A stretch of 60,948 nucleotides of DNA from Betaproteobacteria bacterium (GTDB lineage: Bacteria; Pseudomonadota; Gammaproteobacteria; Burkholderiales; SG8-39). Of the stretch, positions 27,154-36,251 are shown one piece after another. The notes beneath the pieces are model-generated. The model did not search any database. It saw nothing but the letters and a program-made list of their open reading frames with translations, and was not told where the DNA came from. The number at the start of each line of letters is the position of its first letter. Position 1 is the first letter of the stretch. The DNA is taken from contig JACQTO010000262.1 in assembly GCA_016210745.1 (NCBI GenBank), positions 1-60,948 of the forward strand, written 5' to 3'. Made by a program: the position numbers and the translations under genes.

Positions 27154-27756
27154 ATGAGCTATGCGCAGCAGCATCTGAAAGACGCGGTAGAAATATTGGG
27201 CCGCATCGATGCGGCTGCGATTGAAAAGATCGCGACTTTGCTTGCCGAGGTGAAGCGGCAGGGCGGGCGGCTTTTCTTTCTCGGCGTGGGGGGCAGCGCA
27301 GGGAACTGCTCCCACGCCGTCAATGATTTCCGCAAGATCGCCGGTATCGAATCGTACGCGCCGACAGATAACGTCTCCGAACTCACGGCGCGGACCAACG
27401 ATGAAGGTTGGGCGAGCGTTTTCTGTGAGTGGCTGAAGACAAGCCGGCTGAAACCGGAAGACTGCGTTTTCGTCTTTTCAGTCGGCGGCGGAAATCTGGA
27501 AAAGAATATCAGCCCCAATCTGGTGGAGGCTTTGAAACACGCGAAAACGGTGGGCGCCAAGATAACCGGTGTGGTCGGACGCGACGGCGGTTACACAGCA
27601 CAGGTGGCCGATGTCTGCTGCATTATCCCGACCGTAAATCCGGAAACGATCACGCCACACGCGGAAGCGTTCCAGGCGGTGGTCTGGCATTTGCTGGTGT
27701 CTCACCCCAAGCTCAAGGCAAACCAGACCAAGTGGGAGTCGGCGGCAAAAGGATGA
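27154..27756 (+). CDS. gmhA: Sedoheptulose-7-phosphate isomerase (GmhA-like, SIS domain)
   Basis: A 200-residue single SIS-domain protein. GmhA converts sedoheptulose 7-phosphate into D-glycero-D-manno-heptose 7-phosphate, the first step of heptose activation. The phosphate loop is GVGGSAGNCSHAV (44-56) and the second loop FSVGGGNLEKN; VVGRDGG (about 141) matches the GRDGG motif of GmhA. Length is right for the family. It stands alone on the + strand, flanked downstream by repeats, while a kinase/nucleotidyltransferase and gmhB lie about 25 kb away. Start confirmed by AAAGAGGA upstream. Confidence 0.83.
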   Translation: MSYAQQHLKDAVEILGRIDAAAIEKIATLLAEVKRQGGRLFFLGVGGSAGNCSHAVNDFRKIAGIESYAPTDNVSELTARTNDEGWASVFCEWLKTSRLKPEDCVFVFSVGGGNLEKNISPNLVEALKHAKTVGAKITGVVGRDGGYTAQVADVCCIIPTVNPETITPHAEAFQAVVWHLLVSHPKLKANQTKWESAAKG

Positions 27757-27800
27757 AACGATCGCATTGCCTGGGCGCGATCGGGCACGTGATGTCCCCT

Positions 27801-27883
27801 AAAATGGGGTCAGAGTAACATTTCATCAAAGCGATACCGCGTTGGCTTGATGCGTTTGGGAAATGTTACTCTGACCCCATTTT
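27801..27883. repeat. GGGGTCAGAGTAAC-type inverted repeat (REP-like)
   Basis: Perfect 24-base arms (27801-27824 and 27860-27883) beginning AAAATGGGGTCAGAG enclose a 35-base centre that itself folds (CATCAA/TTGATG). The GGGGTCAGAGTAAC motif is a known type of proteobacterial chromosomal palindrome, often linked to IS200-like REP transposases. The same motif recurs near 51929 and 57023. Confidence 0.8.
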
Positions 27884-27888
27884 GCCGC

Positions 27889-28003
27889 GTACTGAAAACC
27901 CGGTTACGGATAACGGCACGGTCTGGCATTTTCATATGAGATCGTCGATTATGCACGGATGGTCTTTTCATCCGCGCAACATCGCACCTCTGGAAGCCAA
28001 ATT
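27889..28003 (+). repeat. Shortened copy (I) of the hairpin spacer in element H
   Basis: From GTACTGAAAACCCGG to GAAGCCAAATTT this stretch is colinear with 11150-11302. It shares CGGTTACGGATAACGGCACG, GCATTTTCATATGAGATCG and GCACGGATGG. It lacks the block between two CCG repeats that carries hairpin 3 and the right arm of hairpin 2. The conserved tail is absent. It separates the REP palindrome from the stop of the next minus-strand gene. Confidence 0.7.
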
Positions 28004-28027
28004 TCAAATATATTTGACTGGGCTTCG

Positions 28028-29560
28028 TCAGGATTCATTTCGTCGGAATGCGTAGCGCCTTGCAAGCTGCCTGAGTTTGCGGGGTATTCTATGTTTGCGT
28101 CTCCACGCGCGCTTGAGTTCCATTGCCACCGGAAAGCCACGCAGCAGGTAGCGCTTTAACGTTCTTGAGAGCGGGTCGCTTTTCTCCCGCGCGGCCAAGC
28201 TTTCCAAATCGGCCTGAGTGGCCCTCAGCGCCGCCTTCTCATTCGTCTTGCGTGCCAATCGCTCCTTGAGCCGCAAATACTCGGGAAATTTTGCGCACAT
28301 GCGCGGGAAATTCGCTTCGATGCGCAAAAGAATCTCCCAAGCCCGGTCCTCCAGGCCCCGGCGCCACGCGAGCCGCGCCTCCTTGACCCGCGGCCACACC
28401 AGGAACGCCGTTTCCTTGTCGCTGTAATTATCGTCCGCGAAGAAGCGGCTGGTCGTTGCTCCCGGATGCAACCAGAGCGAACGCTCCCCCTCCCAGCTTC
28501 TGACGTCGATCGCCGGATCAACCGAAAGAACAGGACCCCCGCCGCGCGGCGCCCCTGTCCCCAGCCCGCGTTCCAACAGCCGCATGAGCAGTTCTCGGGT
28601 TTCGGGTTCGTAGACCAGGATCTGGCGATCGGTCGCGAACGGCAGGCGCTCGGTTCCGGGTTCTATCCGGTAGGCGTTGCAGGACTCCCTGGTCATCTTG
28701 GTGATGAAATAAGGGGTCTCGGAAAAATTGGCCATCGCTGCAAAACCGCTCGATGTGCCCATGAAAAGGTCGCTTTTGAGCATCAAGGTCAGTTCGTGGC
28801 CCAGTCCCAGTCCAAGGGCACGAAGGCTCAATACGTTGGGCAATCGCAGCAGTTCGATCGGCTTTTCCTGCACGCGCCCCATGAGAACGAATTGCACCTC
28901 GGGGTGCTTCTTCTCGGCGTTCCTGAGAAATTCGTACCACTCCAGAAAATCCGAGTCCCGCGAGTAGGTATGTTCTCCGCCGTACCCTGGATCGAGACGG
29001 CGATGGCGCATATGAATCGGCACGACCCTCTTTCCGGCGAACCGCTTCTCGAGCAGCCCGGCCACGTCGGGTTCGCACCCCATGCTTGGTCGCAATAGTG
29101 GGATTCTCCCGTGCGCCTTTGCAAAGGCGTTGATCCGCTCGTGTAAGTGGATGTACTTGGTGAAATACTCGATCAACGCCGTCTCATCATGACGGTTGGC
29201 CAACGCCCGCTCGTAGTCGGCCAGAGTTTCCCGGTTTGCCGCATCGTCGGTTGCGCGCTCGCGAAGCCGCTCCAGCATTTGTTCGCGCTGCCGGTACAGG
29301 AAGACATTTCCCAGCTTCGGATGGGTCCCGAACGCGCCGAACAGCTCATTGAAGAACAATGCGCAATTGTCAGCGGTGACCGTATCCTTCTGATAGATGC
29401 TTGCGGGGTAGCGCTCGTCCATGCATACGAACACGTCCACGTGTTCACGGTCGGATTCCTCGCATCGGATCGCCGTTTGCACATTCCAGGTAAGAACGTC
29501 GCCCAAGGCGTACGGCATCAACTCGAAGTCATACACCGCGCAATAATTGCCCCGCGTCAC
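28028..29560 (-). CDS. Unrecognised polysaccharide-locus protein, possibly GT-B type
   Basis: A 510-residue soluble protein that I do not recognise. The N-terminal third is rich in acidic and aromatic residues. The central part has VVPIHMRHRRLDPGY and later LKSDLFMGTSSGFAAMANF, which loosely recalls the donor half of fucosyltransferase-like GT-B enzymes (His-x-Arg-Arg loop and a Gly-Ser-rich donor loop). The C-terminal 150 residues are charged and helical, ending in a basic KRAWRRKHRIPRKLRQLARR. GTG start in a GTGA overlap with the glycosyltransferase-methyltransferase fusion, so the two are co-translated and likely modify the same glycan. Function assignment is inference only. Confidence 0.55.
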   Translation of the reverse strand: MTRGNYCAVYDFELMPYALGDVLTWNVQTAIRCEESDREHVDVFVCMDERYPASIYQKDTVTADNCALFFNELFGAFGTHPKLGNVFLYRQREQMLERLRERATDDAANRETLADYERALANRHDETALIEYFTKYIHLHERINAFAKAHGRIPLLRPSMGCEPDVAGLLEKRFAGKRVVPIHMRHRRLDPGYGGEHTYSRDSDFLEWYEFLRNAEKKHPEVQFVLMGRVQEKPIELLRLPNVLSLRALGLGLGHELTLMLKSDLFMGTSSGFAAMANFSETPYFITKMTRESCNAYRIEPGTERLPFATDRQILVYEPETRELLMRLLERGLGTGAPRGGGPVLSVDPAIDVRSWEGERSLWLHPGATTSRFFADDNYSDKETAFLVWPRVKEARLAWRRGLEDRAWEILLRIEANFPRMCAKFPEYLRLKERLARKTNEKAALRATQADLESLAAREKSDPLSRTLKRYLLRGFPVAMELKRAWRRKHRIPRKLRQLARRYAFRRNES

Positions 29561-32115
29561 GGCACGTGCCCCTTTGCTTGGTAGAGGGCTTCGAAGAAGC
29601 TCTCCTGCACCCGGCAGGTCCTCGAATAGACCCGGCTCCAATTCCGACTGACGGGATAGTCCTCCTCGGTCAAGGCGAGATGATCGAACGCATTTTGCGA
29701 AACCTTCCACTGTTTCATGTAGAAGTGGCCATTGGTGAGCCGCTCCAGTTCTTCCAAGTACGTTCGGATCTGGTCCGGTTGCATTTCGCCAAAGGACGAT
29801 ATGTTCAGGCTCAAATCGAACCTGCGATCCGGCAGCAATTCGAGCTGATGCGGCAACAGGCAAACGACGGAAGCCTGCTCCATCTCCTCGCGCACTTCCT
29901 CATAGCGCTGAAAGTCCCGAACGCGGAAAACGGTTCGCTTGGGGAGGACCGATGACAGATACCTTTGCGCCACCCAAAGAGCCGGAGGTATGTCCACCAG
30001 GGTGTATTGAATCTGGGGATTGAGCTGCAGGATCACGTAAGCGTCGCGACCGTATCCTCCGCCGATCTCGAGCACTCGCCGGCAGGAATCGAACGTCACG
30101 GCCTCGGCCATGGCGTAATACTCGAGAAGCGAATTCGCCAGATCCTGCGAGGCGCGTTGCCCGTCGCAAGGGACCACGAGGGGATTTCCCTCCTCGGGCT
30201 CCTCCAGCCGGTCCAGGCAGCGCTTCGTATCGACGCTCTTGGCGTAACTCCACAGCATCAGGACAAAATAACGATATGACTTCTGATCATGCCAATCGAA
30301 GTGCAAGTCGTCCGGCAGGTTCACCGCCGCTTGCCAGCAGTTCTTTCGCACGGCGCTGTCGAGATGAGATTCCAGGAACGCGATCTGGGGGTCGCCCGAC
30401 TGAACCAGAAAATTGAAGTAGTTGCAGCCGATCGTGCGCTTGAAATTGCGGTACCCATCGCTTAGAAGCTGATTGAAATTCTTGAAACCGAGGACTTGCC
30501 AGCACGAGGAAAGCTGATTGAGCGATGCCGAGCCGACGGCAAACAGGCGAATCATCTCGAGCAACTCCGGCATGCCGTTTGCCTGCTCGACCGGATTCCT
30601 GATTCCAGGCCAATTGAGCAGTCCGGACAGCTCTTCGGCCCACTGCGAGCCTCGTTCCACCTCCAGGCGCGCCCTGGCGTCGACAAGGTTCCGGCGCCCA
30701 TGCTGCGGCTCTTGCGTCAACTGTCGCCGCGGGGTTTGGCTGCACCTTCTCTTCTCCGCCTCAAGCGCGCTGCGCAGGTTTGCGTTGGTCTGGTTGAGCC
30801 GCTGAATTTCGGATTCAAGTCGCCGGAACCGGCTGCCCAAGAGCGGAAGTCTTCCCGCTACGGACCAGGCAAAGCCCAGGCGCAACCGATGGCGGTCGCC
30901 TTCGTCGATGATCCGGCCGTAGAACGCATCCAATCGGGACACGTTCCGCTCGATCGACAGCCTGCCTGCAGCGTCCTGTGCGCGCGCTCGAAGTGCCGGG
31001 TCTCGCTTCATCGCTAGAAGGTGCTCGCGAAATCCGGGCTGCGATATGCCTTCCAGATCGACCGCCAGGCCATAGCGGTTCAAGATCCAGCGATTGAAGC
31101 CAGCCTGGCGACTGACGAGTACGGGCAGCCTGGCATCCAGGTAATACGCAATGCTCTCGCAATAGCTGGTCCGAATATGCTCCGGTCTGATCCCTGCCGA
31201 CGGTTCCCCGAATCCTGCGCCTTCGGCGACGATTCCAAAATCATACGCCGGCAGCGCGCGCGCCAATTCATCCGATGAGAGGCTGTCATGCATGTGAACG
31301 TAATCGGTCTGCACTTGAAGGCGAAAGAAATCGGTCTTCTTCACGTCCGCACCGAGGTCCGAACCGTTGTTCCTGTGGTAAGACCAGTCCGGATAGATGT
31401 GCAGATGAATCCGTTGTTCGCTCAACGTCCGCGCCAAGTGTTCCAAGGCGCCGTCGATTCCAGCCGGCGTATCCGGGGTGAATGCGCTTACCAGAACCAC
31501 GCTCACCTGCTCGGCATCGGCTCTCGGTGGCGCGTCTGACGTTGGCGCGCTCAGGGAGCCGTATTCGGGAAACAGCAGCGTGTGGCGAGGCAGTCGGAAC
31601 CCTTCCAACTTCTTCGCGCTGCTAGCCTGCAAATCCCGGGCGCACAGCGCATCGGCCTTTTCCAGACACTCGCGTGTCGGTTCAAAGCGCTCGGGGCCAT
31701 GCGCAAAAAGCGCCGAACAGAAAACGTCCTTCATATCGATTACAACCGGGCCCGGCTTGTCCGCGCAGAATCGATACATCATGGCGTCGACGGCGCTTGA
31801 AAAAACGTGACAAATCGTCGGCCCTAGGGCCTTGGCATAGGCGTGCGCCTGGGCTTCGTTTTGGGCGCGAATGACCCCATCGAAATATCGACTTAGGTCG
31901 ACCGGCGGCGCCCGTAAGTGAATCAGGATGACTTTCCACCCGATTCGGCGCAGGGCCGAGGCAATTTTTATCTCACGCGCCTGCAACCGCGACGCGACGA
32001 ACAGTACGCTTCGCGCGTTCCCGCTGATCAGCCGGGACGCGCGCATCAGTTTCAGCGCGCTTATCGCGCGTGTCCAATACCTGGAAGTTGGCGCGTTCGA
32101 CGAATCTTGTGGCAC
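29557..32115 (-). CDS. Glycosyltransferase - sugar O-methyltransferase fusion
   Basis: An 852-residue protein with two parts. Residues 1-430 form a GT-B-like glycosyltransferase (SVLFVASRLQAREIKIASAL near the N-terminus; YDFGIVAEGAGFGEPSAGIR in the donor half). A coiled, Gln/Arg-rich linker spans about 430-520. The C-terminal part is a class I methyltransferase with the SAM loop VLEIGGGYGRDAYVIL and LNISSFGEMQPDQIRTYLEELE, resembling the putative sugar O-methyltransferase family TIGR04371. It may add a sugar and methylate it. GTG start without a clear ribosome site. The stop overlaps the next gene. Confidence 0.7.
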   Translation of the reverse strand: MPQDSSNAPTSRYWTRAISALKLMRASRLISGNARSVLFVASRLQAREIKIASALRRIGWKVILIHLRAPPVDLSRYFDGVIRAQNEAQAHAYAKALGPTICHVFSSAVDAMMYRFCADKPGPVVIDMKDVFCSALFAHGPERFEPTRECLEKADALCARDLQASSAKKLEGFRLPRHTLLFPEYGSLSAPTSDAPPRADAEQVSVVLVSAFTPDTPAGIDGALEHLARTLSEQRIHLHIYPDWSYHRNNGSDLGADVKKTDFFRLQVQTDYVHMHDSLSSDELARALPAYDFGIVAEGAGFGEPSAGIRPEHIRTSYCESIAYYLDARLPVLVSRQAGFNRWILNRYGLAVDLEGISQPGFREHLLAMKRDPALRARAQDAAGRLSIERNVSRLDAFYGRIIDEGDRHRLRLGFAWSVAGRLPLLGSRFRRLESEIQRLNQTNANLRSALEAEKRRCSQTPRRQLTQEPQHGRRNLVDARARLEVERGSQWAEELSGLLNWPGIRNPVEQANGMPELLEMIRLFAVGSASLNQLSSCWQVLGFKNFNQLLSDGYRNFKRTIGCNYFNFLVQSGDPQIAFLESHLDSAVRKNCWQAAVNLPDDLHFDWHDQKSYRYFVLMLWSYAKSVDTKRCLDRLEEPEEGNPLVVPCDGQRASQDLANSLLEYYAMAEAVTFDSCRRVLEIGGGYGRDAYVILQLNPQIQYTLVDIPPALWVAQRYLSSVLPKRTVFRVRDFQRYEEVREEMEQASVVCLLPHQLELLPDRRFDLSLNISSFGEMQPDQIRTYLEELERLTNGHFYMKQWKVSQNAFDHLALTEEDYPVSRNWSRVYSRTCRVQESFFEALYQAKGHVP

Positions 32116-32133
32116 TCTGGGGTATCCGTTGCG

Positions 32134-33288
32134 CTAGTTGGCCGATGCAAAGGGCGCCGCGAATTCAACCGGCAGATTCGCGAGACGACGGCGGATGGCC
32201 TCGGATACTTCCGGCAGGAACGCAAGATAGACTGTTGCGCCCTCAGGGACTTGACCTGGTTTGAAGATCGGTCGGCCAAGATGCATGCGGCCCTCTCGCG
32301 CCGGATCCTCGTCGACGAAGAACTTTACCGCATCGCCCAGGCCGCTTGCCAACCAGGTGGCTGCGACCGAGGTGCCGAAGATGCCGAATTCGCCGCCAAC
32401 TGCGGAGCGACGGGCATTTTCGAGCATGCCGCTGAGCCACGCGACGTTGGCTTGGATCTTCACGATTGTCCGAGCCGGATCGTCGTGGACCGATTCATGA
32501 CCCTGCGAATGGGCGGGGACGAGCATCGAGATCTCTTTGTTGATCCAGTCGGTTCGCGTGGTTTCGATCCCGAAACCGGCGCGTCCCGCCAGATAAGCAA
32601 GCGAGCGTGGCGTAAAGTGACAAAGGTGGTCGGCGACGACCAGATCGAAGGGCGTTCTCTCCGCATTGTTGACTTGAACGAAGAGTTGCCCGCCGGGAGC
32701 GATCTTTGCCCTTAGCGCGCGCAGCATCGACAGCGGCTCGGAGAAGTGTTCCAGCGAGTGAATCAGGGTCATGAGATCGAATTGAAGCGATAACACCCCG
32801 GGACCCCCGGTAAAAAGCCGTTCGAATCGCGGAATCGCCGCCAGCGCCGGTTCTTTCCGATCATCCAAGTCCAGGGCGTAGAGCTTCCAACCGTGATTCG
32901 CCGCCGAAAAAGCTGCCAGCATGGCTCCGCTGCCTGCTCCCACGTCGAGCAAGGTGCCCGAGCGGGGAAGCTTGCCCGATTCCAGCAAGCGCCGGGCGAG
33001 CACTTCGCAGCGGCCACTCGGTCGGCCGCTCACCGGGTCGAATACGGCCTGGTCATTGGCTGTGGACTGGTGGTACATCTCATAGTGGCGGTAGATCTCG
33101 CCGATCTCGCGCAGCCATTGCGGGTCGGCGATTTTTTGCACTGTACCGCACCGCACGCACACGAACAGCCTGCCACCGCTCCGGTACGGTTTGCTGTCGG
33201 ATGTCACCCGCGGAAGATCGTGGAACCCTGCAATTTCATGCAGTCGATCTGCATCGCAGGTCTGACAATGGTGTTGAGATGAATGCAT
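32134..33288 (-). CDS. Class I SAM methyltransferase with N-terminal zinc ribbon
   Basis: A 384-residue protein with a probable zinc site, CQTCD near residue 8 and CVRCG near 45. A SAM-binding core TLLDVGAGSGAMLAAF follows, then LIHSLEHFSEPLSMLRAL. The C-terminal third has GEFGIFGTSVAATWLASGL, the Rossmann-like extra domain seen in sugar C-methyltransferases. The layout is that of the TylCIII-like group, but the zinc spacing is looser, so O- or C-methylation is open. ATG after TCAGGA. A second, more typical C-methyltransferase lies at 41346. Confidence 0.72.
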   Translation of the reverse strand: MHSSQHHCQTCDADRLHEIAGFHDLPRVTSDSKPYRSGGRLFVCVRCGTVQKIADPQWLREIGEIYRHYEMYHQSTANDQAVFDPVSGRPSGRCEVLARRLLESGKLPRSGTLLDVGAGSGAMLAAFSAANHGWKLYALDLDDRKEPALAAIPRFERLFTGGPGVLSLQFDLMTLIHSLEHFSEPLSMLRALRAKIAPGGQLFVQVNNAERTPFDLVVADHLCHFTPRSLAYLAGRAGFGIETTRTDWINKEISMLVPAHSQGHESVHDDPARTIVKIQANVAWLSGMLENARRSAVGGEFGIFGTSVAATWLASGLGDAVKFFVDEDPAREGRMHLGRPIFKPGQVPEGATVYLAFLPEVSEAIRRRLANLPVEFAAPFASAN

Positions 33289-33511
33289 CGTTCCTGATCG
33301 ATTTATCGGTGAGCCGGCGTGCCGATGCGCGCGGCGGGCTTCGAAGAGTCCCTCGTCCCGGCGCAAGCATGTCCGCGCAACGCCAATGGCGGTGCACCGA
33401 TCACCAGAAATCGCGCGAGCGAAACACCACCATCACCCAAGGTATCATACCCAGCGGCCTCCGCGATGGCTTGGGAACCGCTTGGCAACGCGCGCATGCG
33501 CTGCTGTATTC
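33289..33511. other. 223-base gap without a gene
   Basis: No open frame here has coding character. The palindrome GGTATGATACC occurs in the middle (about 33441-33451). The region probably carries a minus-strand promoter or terminator, but no good hexamers or T-run hairpin are seen. Confidence 0.35.
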
Positions 33512-34654
33512 CTATTTTCCTGCCGCAGTGCGCGCTGATTCCCATTTGCTTTTTTCCTTCTGGAATGCGGCGACAAAATCCGGGTTGCGTATCGCCCAGC
33601 GCCGGATCGCCTCGCGCCTGCTGGCGACATGGGACGCTGCCTTGTCGGGCGTCATGCGCAGCATGAAGTTCTGCGGAGCATCATCGACCTTCGCTCCGGT
33701 CAGAGCCAGTTGCATTGCGCGGCCCATCTCGGCCGAAAAATGGTACGGATCGTACCAGTAACGCATCGAGCTCGTAACTGGCTCGTAGACCCAGTCGTTG
33801 GGCTGGGAAAAGCTGTAGACCGTCGCCTCCGCGCTCACGCGGCGCAGCCAATTCTCGACCATTCGCCATGCGCCGACCGACTCCAAGTAATAGTCGTCGT
33901 AGGCGTGGTTCGGGGTCAGCACGTACACCAGTTCCACCCCCTGCTCGCGGCAGATCTGGCTGAATTCGCGAATGGCATCGAAGGCAGGTTCGTGGAGTTC
34001 CATGCCCTCTGTCCGCGTTGCGTGCAGCTTCCAGATCCCGGCAGGATAGCCGCCAAACGGCCCCTTGGCGTTATGTCCCGGCGGATAATTGAAATTTCCT
34101 CCGGGCCCTATCGCCTGATGCGGGGCGTTCCTCAGCAGGTTGTAGCCGAGGGTCTGGATCGAGGCCCACAGGGCGTCGCCGCTGAAAAATAGGGTTCCGG
34201 TATTGCGCATGAACTCCGCCAAACTCGCTGGCGACCGCTCCTGGGCTTGCCCCAGAAAGTTATAGAGGAACAATTCCATCACCACCGTTCGGAGTTGCGG
34301 GTCGAAACCGACGTACTGGCGCAGATGCGAAACGTTGAGCCCCAGCGAACTGGCCGGTATGGAGGCGTTGTAGGCCGGCGCATAGCGAGTTCCATCGAGA
34401 ACGGCAGGGTCGACGGACTGATGGATTCGCGAGGTGCCCAGGAATACCGTGCGCGGCTGGTAGCGCCAGACCTCGAACGGTTTTAACAGGCGATCGATAT
34501 CGAGTCGTTTGGGCTTGAACTGATTGACCCGGCTCCAGGAGACCCGCAGCGGCGACACCCCATAGGGATCGATGATCCCGGTGAAGGCCAGATACAGTCC
34601 GCACCACAGGAGGAAACCCAGAGCGAGTGCGGCAAGGTAGCGGCGCCCGATCAT
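33512..34654 (-). CDS. SGNH/AlgX-like partner of MBOAT acyltransferase
   Basis: A 380-residue protein with one N-terminal membrane helix (about 5-22) and a periplasmic domain. The SGNH-like nucleophile region is VFLGTSRIHQSVDP (about 68-81) and the D-x-x-H pair is in WYDPYHFSAE (about 299-308). DltD, AlgJ and AlgX have this plan. They take acyl groups passed through the membrane by an MBOAT protein and put them on polysaccharide. The MBOAT gene ends one base before this ATG, which supports the pairing. Probably O-acetylation of the O-antigen in the periplasm. Confidence 0.75.
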   Translation of the reverse strand: MIGRRYLAALALGFLLWCGLYLAFTGIIDPYGVSPLRVSWSRVNQFKPKRLDIDRLLKPFEVWRYQPRTVFLGTSRIHQSVDPAVLDGTRYAPAYNASIPASSLGLNVSHLRQYVGFDPQLRTVVMELFLYNFLGQAQERSPASLAEFMRNTGTLFFSGDALWASIQTLGYNLLRNAPHQAIGPGGNFNYPPGHNAKGPFGGYPAGIWKLHATRTEGMELHEPAFDAIREFSQICREQGVELVYVLTPNHAYDDYYLESVGAWRMVENWLRRVSAEATVYSFSQPNDWVYEPVTSSMRYWYDPYHFSAEMGRAMQLALTGAKVDDAPQNFMLRMTPDKAASHVASRREAIRRWAIRNPDFVAAFQKEKSKWESARTAAGK

Positions 34655-34655
34655 A

Positions 34656-36227
34656 CTAAAATTGAAAATACAGGAAAGGCGAAACCCTCGACAACTGCAG
34701 GACGGAAAACACGAACATCCCCGACAGGACAAAGGCCGCTTTCCAGTCCAGTTGTTTCAGCGAGGCGCGGGTGCGCAATTGCGCAGCCGATAAACCGAGA
34801 ACGGGATCGAACTTGGCGAATAGCTGATTGCTGTTCGGCATCAGGAACGTGGCCGCCGCGATTATGGCGAGGACCAGTCCTCCCGGTCGATACGTTGCGA
34901 GAAAATCCGGCGGGAGCACGACGGGCCAAAGTTCGCGCGCCCTGAACCAGGTCGCAGGGTCGGTGAATTGGGCGCGCAAGCAATTGCGAAATGACGCCCA
35001 GATCGCGGGCGCGTCTGGCCCTGCGGGAAACAGGGCCGCCAGCATCCTGCCGGCATCATCCAGACTCTCCGCTCTGAATGGCACCCAGGCCAAAGTCACC
35101 GCGATGAATGTGAGCAGGATGCCGGCGGTTCGAGCCGGTCCCGCCTCCAAGCCGAGGTTCATGTAGGCTCGAAGCCGAGTCCAGGCGTGATTTACGGCCA
35201 ATAAAGCGCCATGCAATGCACCCCAGAGGACAAAGGTCCAGTTGGCCCCATGCCATAGCCCTCCCAACAACATGACCGCACCGAGGCTCAGGTAGCGCCG
35301 GGGCGCCCCGTGACGGTTGCCGCCAAGCGGAATATAGAGATAGTCCCGCAGGAACCGGGAGAGCGTCATGTGCCAGCGTCTCCAGAAATCGATGACTCCG
35401 CTGGCCTTGTAAGGGGAATGGAAGTTGACGGGAAGCCGTATCCCGAATATCCGCCCAAGACCGACGGCCATGTCCGAGTACCCGGAGAAGTCGTAATAGA
35501 GCTGGAAGCTGTAGGCGAGTACGACAATCCAAGCCGAGGCGGGATCCAGGGCGTGCCCGGCCTTGATCGTTGCGTACCCGGCGTCGGCGTAGATCGCGCA
35601 GGTGTCGGCGACCACCACTTTCTTGAACAACCCGACGATGAAGATGCTCAACCCCACCGCGAGATCGGAGGCAAGCGGATCATCGGCCCGCCTATTGACG
35701 AACTGGGGGATCATTTCGGCGTGGTGCACGATCGGCCCAGCGATCAGTTGCGGGAAGAACGTCACGAAAAGCGCGTAATTCTGAAGCGAGAAGTTCCGCA
35801 CCGCGCCTTTGTGGGCGTCGACCAGAAACGCGATCTTCTGGAACGTGATGAACGAGATGCCGATCGGAAGGATGATCTGCGGGACGATAAGTCCGGCGCC
35901 GAACCATGTGTTGAGGTTCTCGACGAAAAAGCCCGCGTACTTAAAATAACCGAGCAGTCCCAGGTTGAAGACGATTCCCGCCGTCAGTACGGCTCGCGAT
36001 ACCGGCCGCGACAGTCCTCCCGAGCACAAGGCTTTGCCGAAGAGCGCGTTGACGGATATCGAAACCAGCAGCAGGATCAGGAACTGCGGTTTCCACCAGG
36101 CATAGTAGAAGAGCGACGCGAGCACCAGCCAGGCGATCGTCCAGGGCGGGTGCCTTCGGACCAGTGCGTAGACTGCCAGGACAGCGGGCAAGAAGACGAA
36201 GATGAAAACGTACGAGTTGAACAGCAT
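34656..36227 (-). CDS. MBOAT membrane-bound O-acyltransferase (AlgI/DltB-like)
   Basis: A 523-residue polytopic membrane protein with about eleven helices. The AlgI-type segments are YFKYAGFFVENLN, IILPIGISFITFQKIAFLVD and the catalytic histidine region LGGLWHGANWTFVLWGALHG (about 312-331). These proteins move an acetyl group from a cytoplasmic donor across the membrane to a periplasmic acceptor protein. The downstream SGNH-like gene is that partner. ATG start. A short gap separates it from the glycosyltransferase upstream. Confidence 0.88.
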   Translation of the reverse strand: MLFNSYVFIFVFLPAVLAVYALVRRHPPWTIAWLVLASLFYYAWWKPQFLILLLVSISVNALFGKALCSGGLSRPVSRAVLTAGIVFNLGLLGYFKYAGFFVENLNTWFGAGLIVPQIILPIGISFITFQKIAFLVDAHKGAVRNFSLQNYALFVTFFPQLIAGPIVHHAEMIPQFVNRRADDPLASDLAVGLSIFIVGLFKKVVVADTCAIYADAGYATIKAGHALDPASAWIVVLAYSFQLYYDFSGYSDMAVGLGRIFGIRLPVNFHSPYKASGVIDFWRRWHMTLSRFLRDYLYIPLGGNRHGAPRRYLSLGAVMLLGGLWHGANWTFVLWGALHGALLAVNHAWTRLRAYMNLGLEAGPARTAGILLTFIAVTLAWVPFRAESLDDAGRMLAALFPAGPDAPAIWASFRNCLRAQFTDPATWFRARELWPVVLPPDFLATYRPGGLVLAIIAAATFLMPNSNQLFAKFDPVLGLSAAQLRTRASLKQLDWKAAFVLSGMFVFSVLQLSRVSPFLYFQF

Positions 36228-36251
36228 CCTCTGCGCCGGCCGACCGGAGAA

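Noticed and set aside
26873..27154. 93-codon frame in the gmhA upstream region
   Set aside because: No motif and unusual composition; the region is better explained as a divergent regulatory gap.
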